Source: Vibrio sp. STUT-A11
Lineage (GTDB): Bacteria; Pseudomonadota; Gammaproteobacteria; Enterobacterales; Vibrionaceae
DNA: 64,000 nucleotides
Assembly: GCF_026000435.1 (NCBI RefSeq)
Contig: NZ_AP026763.1
Span: 3,286,001 to 3,350,000, forward strand
Reading direction: 5' to 3'
Shown here: piece after piece, positions 57,288-64,000 of the stretch
How the letters are laid out: each line of letters begins with the position of its first letter
Position numbering within the stretch: the first letter of the stretch is position 1
The notes under the pieces: generated by a model
The model's database searches: none
Told to the model about the DNA's origin: nothing
What the model saw: only the letters and a program-made list of their open reading frames with translations
Program-made: the position numbers and the translations under genes

Positions 57288-59129
57288 ATGCCAAAATATA
57301 GATCAGCAACCACCACACATGGTCGTAACATGGCGGGCGCCCGCGCGCTTTGGCGTGCAACTGGTGTAAAAGATGAAGACTTTGGTAAGCCAATCATCGC
57401 TGTGGTGAACTCGTTTACTCAATTTGTACCGGGCCACGTACACCTGAAAGATATGGGTCAGTTGGTTGCCGGTGAAATCGAAAAAGCAGGTGGCATCGCA
57501 AAAGAATTCAATACCATTGCTGTCGACGACGGTATCGCAATGGGTCACGGCGGTATGCTTTACTCATTGCCTTCACGTGAATTGATTGCCGACTCTGTAG
57601 AGTACATGGTCAATGCACACTGTGCCGATGCAATGGTATGTATCTCTAACTGTGACAAAATCACTCCAGGAATGATGATGGCCGCTATGCGCCTAAACAT
57701 TCCGGTTATCTTTGTTTCTGGCGGCCCAATGGAAGCAGGTAAAACCAAGCTTTCTGATCAAATTATCAAACTCGATTTGGTTGATGCGATGATCCAGGGT
57801 GCCGATCCAACCGTGTCGGATCAACAAAGCGAACAGGTCGAACGCTCGGCTTGTCCAACCTGTGGATCGTGTTCAGGCATGTTTACCGCCAACTCAATGA
57901 ACTGTCTGACAGAAGCTCTAGGCCTCTCTCAACCAGGCAATGGCTCGATGCTGGCAACACACGCCGACCGTGAACAATTGTTTATTAACGCTGGTAAACG
58001 TATCGTTGAGCTGACTCGACGTTACTACGAACAAGATGACGAGTCCGCCTTACCACGCAACATTGCTAACCGCGACGCCTTTGAAAATGCCATGGCGCTG
58101 GACATCGCAATGGGTGGCTCCAGCAACACCGTTTTACACCTTTTAGCTGCGGCTCAAGAAGGTGAAATAAACTTCGATATGAACGATATCGATGAAATGT
58201 CTCGTCGCGTACCACACTTGTGTAAAGTGGCGCCATCGACACAGAAATACCACATGGAAGATGTACACCGTGCGGGTGGCGTAATGGCTATCTTAGGTGA
58301 ACTCGACCGTGCTGGTTTGCTAAACGGCAGTACGAGTACGGTATTGGGCATGACTATGCAGCAGCAGCTTGCCGAGTACGACATCATGCAAACAGAAAAT
58401 GAAGAAGTACTTAAGTTCTTCCGCGCAGGCCCTGCAGGTATACGCACCACCAAAGCATTCTCACAAGACTGCCGCTGGGATCGTCTCGACGATGACCGTG
58501 CCGATGGCTGTATCCGCTCCAAAGAGAACGCATTCAGTCAAGAAGGTGGCCTGGCCGTTCTCTCAGGCAACATTGCGGTTGATGGCTGTATAGTAAAAAC
58601 GGCTGGTGTTGATGAGGAAAACCTTAAGTTCCAAGGCCCTGCGATTGTGTTTGAAAGCCAAGATTCAGCGGTTGATGGCATCTTAGGTGGTAAAGTTAAA
58701 GCGGGTGAAGTGGTTGTTATTCGTTATGAAGGTCCTAAAGGTGGTCCGGGTATGCAGGAAATGCTCTACCCAACCACTTACCTAAAATCGATGGGATTAG
58801 GAAAATCTTGTGCCTTACTAACAGATGGTCGCTTCTCAGGTGGTACATCGGGTCTGTCGATTGGTCATGCATCCCCAGAAGCTGCCAGTGGCGGTACGAT
58901 TGGCTTGGTGCAAGATGGGGACATCATTACCATTGATATCCCAAGTCGCTCTATCACGCTCGATGTAGCAGAAGATGAGCTGGCAGCACGTCGTGCAAAA
59001 CAAGACGAACTCGGTTGGAAACCAGCCGATCGTCAACGTGAAGTTTCTTTTGCACTCAAAGCGTACGCCAGCATGGCAACCAGTGCTGACAAAGGCGCAG
59101 TACGAGACAAATCTAAGCTAGAGGGCTAG
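57288..59129 (+). CDS. ilvD: Dihydroxy-acid dehydratase
   Basis: 613 residues (E. coli 616); iron-sulfur enzyme giving 2-oxo-acids from dihydroxy acids in valine and isoleucine synthesis. Cluster and metal signatures are CISNCDKITPGMMMAAMRLN and CPTCGSCSGMFTANSMNCLTEALGL; the C-terminal part has DGRFSGGTSGLSIGHASPEAA. Stop is 2 bases before ilvA. Confidence 0.97.
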   Translation: MPKYRSATTTHGRNMAGARALWRATGVKDEDFGKPIIAVVNSFTQFVPGHVHLKDMGQLVAGEIEKAGGIAKEFNTIAVDDGIAMGHGGMLYSLPSRELIADSVEYMVNAHCADAMVCISNCDKITPGMMMAAMRLNIPVIFVSGGPMEAGKTKLSDQIIKLDLVDAMIQGADPTVSDQQSEQVERSACPTCGSCSGMFTANSMNCLTEALGLSQPGNGSMLATHADREQLFINAGKRIVELTRRYYEQDDESALPRNIANRDAFENAMALDIAMGGSSNTVLHLLAAAQEGEINFDMNDIDEMSRRVPHLCKVAPSTQKYHMEDVHRAGGVMAILGELDRAGLLNGSTSTVLGMTMQQQLAEYDIMQTENEEVLKFFRAGPAGIRTTKAFSQDCRWDRLDDDRADGCIRSKENAFSQEGGLAVLSGNIAVDGCIVKTAGVDEENLKFQGPAIVFESQDSAVDGILGGKVKAGEVVVIRYEGPKGGPGMQEMLYPTTYLKSMGLGKSCALLTDGRFSGGTSGLSIGHASPEAASGGTIGLVQDGDIITIDIPSRSITLDVAEDELAARRAKQDELGWKPADRQREVSFALKAYASMATSADKGAVRDKSKLEG

Positions 59130-59131
59130 CA

Positions 59132-60679
59132 ATGATGGAATCTCAACCCACAAAAAAAGTGAATCAAACTGGCGCAGACTATCTGCGCCAAATCCTGCGC
59201 GCGCCAGTTTATGAAGTCGCAACGGTTACGCCACTGCAAGATATGCCGCGCCTGTCGGCACGCATTGGCAACAATGTGCAAATCAAACGTGAAGATCGCC
59301 AGCCAGTGCACTCTTTCAAACTGCGTGGCGCCTACAACATGGTGGCCAGCCTGTCTGAAGAACAAAAGGCTGCGGGTGTCATTGCAGCATCGGCGGGCAA
59401 CCATGCTCAAGGGATGGCACTATCGGGCACTAAACTAGGCATCAAAACCACGATTGTAATGCCAAAAACCACGCCAGACATCAAGGTTGATGCGGTGCGG
59501 AGCTTTGGCGGTAATGTCGTGCTGCATGGCAGCAACTTTGATGAAGCGAAAGCGGAAGCCGAGCGCCTGTCAGAAGAATATGGCTACACCTTTGTGCCAC
59601 CCTTCGATCATCCATTGGTGATTGCTGGCCAAGGCACCATTGGTATGGAAATGCTGCAGCAAAATGGTCACCTGGATTACATCTTTGTTCCGGTAGGCGG
59701 TGGTGGTCTGGCGGCGGGTGTCGCTGTCCTGGTCAAGCAACTGATGCCAGAAATCAAAGTCATTGCCGTCGAGCCAGAAGATTCTTCTTGCTTAAAAGCG
59801 GCTTTAGATGCTGGTGAGCCAGTTGTCCTTGATCAAGTCAGTATGTTTGCTGATGGTGTGGCAGTAAAACGCATCGGTGAAGAGACATTCCGTTTGTGTC
59901 AGAAGTACATTGATGGCCATATTGCCGTATCAAGCGATGAAATCTGCGCGGCGGTGAAAGATATCTTTGAAGATACACGAGCAATAGCAGAACCTTCAGG
60001 CGCGCTTGCTCTGGCGGGCTTGAAGAAGTTTACTGAGCAGAACAAACTCGAAGGCAAAAACCTTGGTACGGTACTGTCTGGTGCCAACACCAATTTCCAT
60101 GGCTTGCGCTATGTCTCTGAACGCTGTGAGCTGGGTGAAAAACGTGAAGGCCTGCTTGCTGTTACAATCCCAGAACGCCAGGGCGCTTTCTTTGAGTTTT
60201 GTAACTTGATTGGTGGCCGAGCAGTGACTGAGTTCAACTACCGTTACAACGATGATGAGCTGGCAAATATCTTTGTTGGTGTGCGTCTTCAGGGCGGTCA
60301 GGAAGAACTGGATCATATTATTCGCGATCTACGCGAAGGCGGTTATCCGGTCGTGGATCTATCTGATGATGAAATGGCGAAGCTACACATCCGCTACATG
60401 ATCGGTGGCAAACCTTCCAAAAAACTCAAGGAACGCCTATACAGCTTTGAGTTTCCAGAATATCCGGGGGCGCTGCTGAAGTTCTTAAGCACGCTAGGTA
60501 CCCACTGGAATATCAGCCTGTTTAACTACCGCAACCATGGTGCCGATTACGGGCGTGTTCTTTGTGGTTTCGAGCTAGATGAAAGCGACTTAGCCCAGTT
60601 TTCTGCCCATTTGCGCGAACTTGGCTATCAGTGTAAAGACGAAACGGATAACCCATCCTATAAGTTCTTCTTATCGTGA
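59132..60679 (+). CDS. ilvA: Threonine dehydratase, biosynthetic
   Basis: 515 residues, PLP enzyme that turns threonine into 2-oxobutyrate, the committed step to isoleucine. PLP lysine Lys63 is in HSFKLRGAYN, the Gly loop is VPVGGGGLAAGV, and two ACT-like regulatory domains (about 330-405 and 425-515) bind isoleucine and valine. Close to E. coli IlvA (514). Double ATG start; last gene of the operon. Confidence 0.97.
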   Translation: MMESQPTKKVNQTGADYLRQILRAPVYEVATVTPLQDMPRLSARIGNNVQIKREDRQPVHSFKLRGAYNMVASLSEEQKAAGVIAASAGNHAQGMALSGTKLGIKTTIVMPKTTPDIKVDAVRSFGGNVVLHGSNFDEAKAEAERLSEEYGYTFVPPFDHPLVIAGQGTIGMEMLQQNGHLDYIFVPVGGGGLAAGVAVLVKQLMPEIKVIAVEPEDSSCLKAALDAGEPVVLDQVSMFADGVAVKRIGEETFRLCQKYIDGHIAVSSDEICAAVKDIFEDTRAIAEPSGALALAGLKKFTEQNKLEGKNLGTVLSGANTNFHGLRYVSERCELGEKREGLLAVTIPERQGAFFEFCNLIGGRAVTEFNYRYNDDELANIFVGVRLQGGQEELDHIIRDLREGGYPVVDLSDDEMAKLHIRYMIGGKPSKKLKERLYSFEFPEYPGALLKFLSTLGTHWNISLFNYRNHGADYGRVLCGFELDESDLAQFSAHLRELGYQCKDETDNPSYKFFLS

Positions 60680-60686
60680 ACCATCT

Positions 60687-60717
60687 AAAAACACCTCGTG
60701 AAAGCGAGGTGTTTTTA
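60687..60717. terminator. Bidirectional terminator between ilvA and punR
   Basis: AAAAACACCTCG-TGAAAG-CGAGGTGTTTTT, perfect stem between convergent genes. Confidence 0.92.
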
Positions 60718-60733
60718 TTTACCCCGAGCTTAT

Positions 60734-61636
60734 TTAAGCCTGTAACCAATCCTGATGTAACTGGTTGGATGATCCTAAGTAATCCACCATCCATTGGATC
60801 AAATTATGGTTTTCATCTTTACGCCATACTAAGCAACAACGGCTTACGGGCTTGTCGTCCGGTAGAACCTTCTCCACCAGCACGCCATCATTGATCAATG
60901 GCATTGCGATATGGCGAGGCATAAACCCGACCCCAACTCCATTTTTCAGACATTCAATCGCCGCATACCAGTTTGGCAGCAACAAACGACGCTGATGGGG
61001 ATAATGACCTGTGTGTCGCTTAGGCAATACGTTCGAAGTATCATCCAGACAGATAGCAGGAAACTGGCTGACAAACGCTTCCGTTAACGCCTGTTGACGA
61101 ACACAGGGATGTGCCGGTGACATAACAAATGCCCAGTCGAGTGTTCCCATATCTCTGACTTCGAAATCGCCACCAACCGGGATCGCACTTGTCGCGCCAA
61201 TCACAATATCTGCCCGCCCTTGAGCAATCGCCTCCCATGAACCATTGAACACTTCCATGTTGATCTGCAGCTCGGCAAACTCAAATTCGCGATAAAAGTC
61301 TTCAATCAATGGTTTGAGCTTTTCCAGCTTAACGACGTTATCCAAAGTCAGTTTTAATGTGGTTTGCCAGCCATGTGCTGCTCGACGAGTCTGAGCTTTA
61401 ACCTCTTCCATTTGACGCAATAAAGCACGCGCTTCTGAGATAAATAACTCTCCCGCAGGGGTCAGTTCAACTTTTCTAGGCAAACGTCTAAACAATACAA
61501 CATCCAAATCTTTCTCCACCTGGCGAACACCATAACTGATTGCCGAAGGCACTTTGTGCAGCAACTCTGCAGCCGCGGTAAAACTCCCCAACCGGGCAAC
61601 GGTATCGAGCATTTCTAATGAGGATTTGGAAAACAT
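60734..61636 (-). CDS. punR: LysR-family regulator PunR (YdhB)
   Basis: 300 residues from the ATG at 61636 (TTG at 61654 is a weaker start). LysR helix-turn-helix: MLDTVARLGSFTAAAELLHKV, PSAISYGVRQVEKDL; effector domain with EVFNGSWEAIAQGRADIVIGATSAIPVGG, which strongly resembles E. coli PunR. It is divergent from punC, the transporter it activates in E. coli in response to purine nucleosides. Confidence 0.9.
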   Translation of the reverse strand: MFSKSSLEMLDTVARLGSFTAAAELLHKVPSAISYGVRQVEKDLDVVLFRRLPRKVELTPAGELFISEARALLRQMEEVKAQTRRAAHGWQTTLKLTLDNVVKLEKLKPLIEDFYREFEFAELQINMEVFNGSWEAIAQGRADIVIGATSAIPVGGDFEVRDMGTLDWAFVMSPAHPCVRQQALTEAFVSQFPAICLDDTSNVLPKRHTGHYPHQRRLLLPNWYAAIECLKNGVGVGFMPRHIAMPLINDGVLVEKVLPDDKPVSRCCLVWRKDENHNLIQWMVDYLGSSNQLHQDWLQA

Positions 61637-61667
61637 TCGCGAAGTACCTTTCAAATTTTTTGATTGA

Positions 61668-61787
61668 TAACCAACAATTTTAGCGTTTTATTTTTAGTAA
61701 ATCGAAAAATAGAATGAAAGAACAAATAAATCAGGGTTGGCGCCAACTGATATTGGTTAAAAAGTAATTAAATAATTTGATTGGTTA
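61668..61787. promoter_or_regulatory. punR/punC regulatory region with repeated TTGGTTA boxes
   Basis: TTGGTTA occurs at 61753-61759 and 61781-61787 (28 bases apart) and inverted at 61668-61674; GTTGGCGCCAAC (61736-61747) is a perfect 12-bp palindrome. The last TTGGTTA box lies 4 bases before the punC start, where an SD would be expected but is missing. These are candidate PunR sites. Confidence 0.55.
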
Positions 61788-61790
61788 ATA

Positions 61791-62996
61791 ATGAAAATAT
61801 CAAAACTACAACTCGTTTATCTTGCAGTGTTGTCGATGCTTGGCTTTGTCGCGACCGATATGTACCTGCCAGCTTTTAAAGCAATGGAAATAGACTTTGC
61901 GACAGGCCCGGAACAGATAGCCCTTTCTCTGACCGTATTTTTAGGGGGAATGGCATTTGGTCAGCTGATGTGGGGGTTGGCTTCAGATAAGTTTGGCCAC
62001 CGCAATACGCTAGCCGCAGGTTTAGTTGTATTTACTCTTGCGTCATTTGGTCTGGCATTCTGCGATCAAGTATGGCAATTGCTCACTCTTCGATTTGTTC
62101 AGGCGATCGGTGTCTGTGCACCAGCCGTTATCTGGCAAGCCATGGTGATTAAACGTTACTCAAGCAGCAGTCAGCAGATTTTCGCTACCATTATGCCATT
62201 GGTTGCCTTATCACCTGCGCTGGCTCCACAATTAGGCGTCGTACTTGCGGACAACTTTGGCTGGCACAGTATTTTTATCGCGCTAATGCTGGTGGGTGTA
62301 TTGCTTGTCGCTGCAACCATGCTGCAAAAAGACCAAAAGGCAGAAGTAAAGCAGACCAGTGTATCTGCAGATATTAAAGCACTACTCCGTTCTAAGGCTT
62401 ACCTTGGCAACGTCATCATGTTTGCCACCGCTTCTGCAGCATTCTTTGCTTACCTAACCGGTATGCCGGAAATCATGGCGCAACTGGGTTATGAAGCCAA
62501 AGACATTGGCCTGAGTTTTATTCCACAAACCATTGCCTTTATGGCTGGTGGCTACTTGGGTAAAGTGGGTGTACGCAAATATGGCGATAAAAATGTTTTA
62601 CGCCAGCTGATCGGCTTGTTTAGTATTGCAGCACTGATGGTATTCGTTGCATCACATTGGACGTTGACCTCTATCTGGCCAATCCTGGCGCCTTTCTGTC
62701 TGATCGCTGTCGCCAACGGTGCTCTGTACCCTATTGTTGTAAACCGAGCTCTGGAGAGTGCCCAGCAAAGCCCAGCGACCGCAGCTGGTTTGCAAAACAG
62801 CTTACAAATCTGTGTGAGCAGTCTTGCCAGTGCATTTGTTGCCGCAATGGCCAGTCAGGCTCAGTCGGTCACTGGTATCGCAATTGTGATTTGTATGGGC
62901 GGTTTATGGGTCGGCTACATTCTGTCTAACCGAGATCTGGCCAAGCACTTTGCTACCCCCGATAACTCGCGCGTTGTCCGTGAAGACGACTGCTAA
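61791..62996 (+). CDS. punC: Purine nucleoside transporter PunC (YdhC), MFS
   Basis: 401-residue major facilitator with 12 transmembrane helices, DHA1/Bcr-CflA branch. Strong likeness to E. coli PunC: LSMLGFVATDMYLPAF, LRFVQAIGVCAPAVIWQAM, FATIMPLVALSPALAP, SFIPQTIAFMAGGYLG. MFS motif A is present in ASDKFGHRNTL. Known role: uptake of purine nucleosides, especially adenosine and inosine. No SD is visible. Confidence 0.9.
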   Translation: MKISKLQLVYLAVLSMLGFVATDMYLPAFKAMEIDFATGPEQIALSLTVFLGGMAFGQLMWGLASDKFGHRNTLAAGLVVFTLASFGLAFCDQVWQLLTLRFVQAIGVCAPAVIWQAMVIKRYSSSSQQIFATIMPLVALSPALAPQLGVVLADNFGWHSIFIALMLVGVLLVAATMLQKDQKAEVKQTSVSADIKALLRSKAYLGNVIMFATASAAFFAYLTGMPEIMAQLGYEAKDIGLSFIPQTIAFMAGGYLGKVGVRKYGDKNVLRQLIGLFSIAALMVFVASHWTLTSIWPILAPFCLIAVANGALYPIVVNRALESAQQSPATAAGLQNSLQICVSSLASAFVAAMASQAQSVTGIAIVICMGGLWVGYILSNRDLAKHFATPDNSRVVREDDC

Positions 62997-63002
62997 ATAC
63001 AA

Positions 63003-63030
63003 CAAAGCCGCTCAAGATGAGCGGCTTTTA
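63003..63030. terminator. Bidirectional terminator between punC and glmU
   Basis: AAAGCCGCTC-AAGAT-GAGCGGCTTTTATT between convergent genes. Confidence 0.9.
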
Positions 63031-63054
63031 TTCAATTTTTTAGAAAAAGTTGAA

Positions 63055-64000
63055 TTACTTCTTTTTAACCGGACGCTGCCAATCAGTAATTCTGCGCTCT
63101 TTAGCACGAGTAATCACTAACTCACCTTCGGCGACATCTTTGGTCAAAGTCGTACCTGCTCCAATAGTCGCACCATCAGCAATGGTAACTGGCGCGACTA
63201 ACTGGCTATCCGAACCAACAAAGACATCATCACCAATGATGGTTTTGAACTTGTTCGCACCATCGTAATTACAGGTAATGGTACCTGCACCGATATTGGT
63301 GCGCTGGCCGATTTCTGCATCGCCCAGGTAAGTCAGATGGTTTGCTTTAGAACCTTCGCCAATGCGCGCATTCTTCACTTCGACAAAGTTACCAACGTGA
63401 GAGTCATTACGCATATCTGCACCAGGACGCAGACGAGTAAATGGACCGACAGTACAGTCCTCTCCGACAGTCGCGCCTTCAATCACGCTGTATGGACGAA
63501 CGATCGTGTTGTCATCAATCTCACAATCTTTCAACACACTGCCAGCACCGATAACCACGTTATCACCAAGCGAGACACTGCCTTCAATGATCACATTCGC
63601 ATCAATTTCACAGTCCATGCCGCACTGCAGTTCACCACGTAAGTCAAAGCGAGCTGGATCACGTAGCATAACGCCCTGCTCAAGCAGTTTTTGCGCTTGC
63701 ATCGATTGGAATGCGCGCTCTAAACGAGCAAGCTGGGCACGATCATTCACACCTTCAACTTCAATCGCATTAACAGGATGGACAGCTTCAACTGCACGAC
63801 CTTCATCGTGAGCAGCAGCAATCACGTCAGTAAGGTAGTACTCACCTTGTGCGTTGTTGTTGTTTAAGCCTGACAACCAGCGCTTCAGGTCACCACCAGT
63901 TGCAACCATCACACCTGTGTTGATTTCTTTGATCTGTTTTTGTTCTTCGGTGGCGTCTTTCTGCTCGACGATAGCAACTACAGGACCGTTCTTACGTACG
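63055..64000 (-). CDS. glmU: Bifunctional GlmU (partial: C-terminal acetyltransferase part)
   Basis: The frame enters from the right edge and ends at 63055, giving about 315 residues of the C-terminal part. It covers the end of the uridylyltransferase domain (EEQKQIKEINTG, NNNAQGEYYLTDVIAAA) and the left-handed beta-helix acetyltransferase domain (DANVIIEGSVSLGDNVVIGAG, VGPFTRLRPGADM, HLTYLGDAEIGQRTNIGAG, with the catalytic His). It ends with WQRPVKKK as in E. coli GlmU. The enzyme makes UDP-GlcNAc for peptidoglycan and LPS. An in-frame ATG at 63912 is internal, not the start. Confidence 0.95.
   Translation of the reverse strand, partial: VRKNGPVVAIVEQKDATEEQKQIKEINTGVMVATGGDLKRWLSGLNNNNAQGEYYLTDVIAAAHDEGRAVEAVHPVNAIEVEGVNDRAQLARLERAFQSMQAQKLLEQGVMLRDPARFDLRGELQCGMDCEIDANVIIEGSVSLGDNVVIGAGSVLKDCEIDDNTIVRPYSVIEGATVGEDCTVGPFTRLRPGADMRNDSHVGNFVEVKNARIGEGSKANHLTYLGDAEIGQRTNIGAGTITCNYDGANKFKTIIGDDVFVGSDSQLVAPVTIADGATIGAGTTLTKDVAEGELVITRAKERRITDWQRPVKKK

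Overview
The window reads as chromosomal DNA of a Vibrio, or a very close relative, probably from chromosome 1 not far from oriC. The evidence is the gene order: def-fmt-rsmB-trkA-trkH diverging from a lysM gene-dprA-smg-yrdD, then purEK, tsaC-hemF-aroE-yrdB/yrdA, an rRNA operon, ilvY/ilvC, vexRAB and rep. As far as I recall, the order of most of these blocks matches Vibrio cholerae. A 16S-tRNA(Glu,Lys,Val)-23S-5S operon and a repetitive tRNA-Pro/tRNA-His cluster of Vibrionaceae type fit the same placement. The species cannot be fixed from sequence reading alone.

Layout. 1-542 is the start of a SPOR-domain envelope protein that runs off the left edge. 699-6171 is a four-gene peptide (Dpp/Opp-type) ABC importer operon on the minus strand with three hairpins between the binding-protein and permease genes. 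6856-7581 is a HAD phosphatase. 7587-9062 is the most unusual stretch: a palindromic element with inverted ends, then a minus-strand tRNA array (Arg-His-Pro-His-Pro) interleaved with five degenerate tRNA-Pro copies and four terminators. 9399-11911 holds cytochrome c5 and the Rep helicase, convergent. 12109-16948 is a TetR-RND efflux operon (vexRAB type) whose repressor gene starts beside an 18-bp perfect palindrome. 17097-20321 holds ubiK, ilvC and ilvY, the last two divergent across tandem IlvY-type operators. 20578-24065 holds a two-component system facing a GlcNAc/glucose-type PTS permease. 24228-30106 is a complete rRNA operon on the minus strand with P1 and P2 promoters, boxA sites and both RNase III processing stems visible.

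30227-45936 is core housekeeping: yrdA; tsaC-hemF-aroE-yrdB; purEK under a clear PurR box; lysM gene-dprA-smg-yrdD; def-fmt-rsmB; trkA-trkH with a DUF3157 gene; and trhA. 46003-53156 holds a Spo0M-like protein, a possible 55-residue basic small protein, yihD, ccoG, srkA, dsbA, a YihG-like acyltransferase and a DUF2860 outer-membrane protein. 53188-60679 is comM divergent from the isoleucine-valine operon ilvL-ilvG-ilvM-ilvD-ilvA, which has a leader peptide and an attenuator but no ilvE. 60734-62996 is the divergent punR/punC pair, and the window ends inside glmU.

How the parts work together: ilvGMDA plus ilvC and ilvY give most of branched-chain amino-acid synthesis, controlled by attenuation and by IlvY. 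def, fmt, rsmB, tsaC, the tRNA array and the rRNA operon serve translation. dprA and comM are both competence-associated recombination genes. I see no phage, transposase, CRISPR array or recognisable defence system. The best candidates for something under-described are the tRNA-Pro-like copies with a shared altered anticodon arm, the palindromic element beside them, and a few small ORFs and operator-like palindromes.
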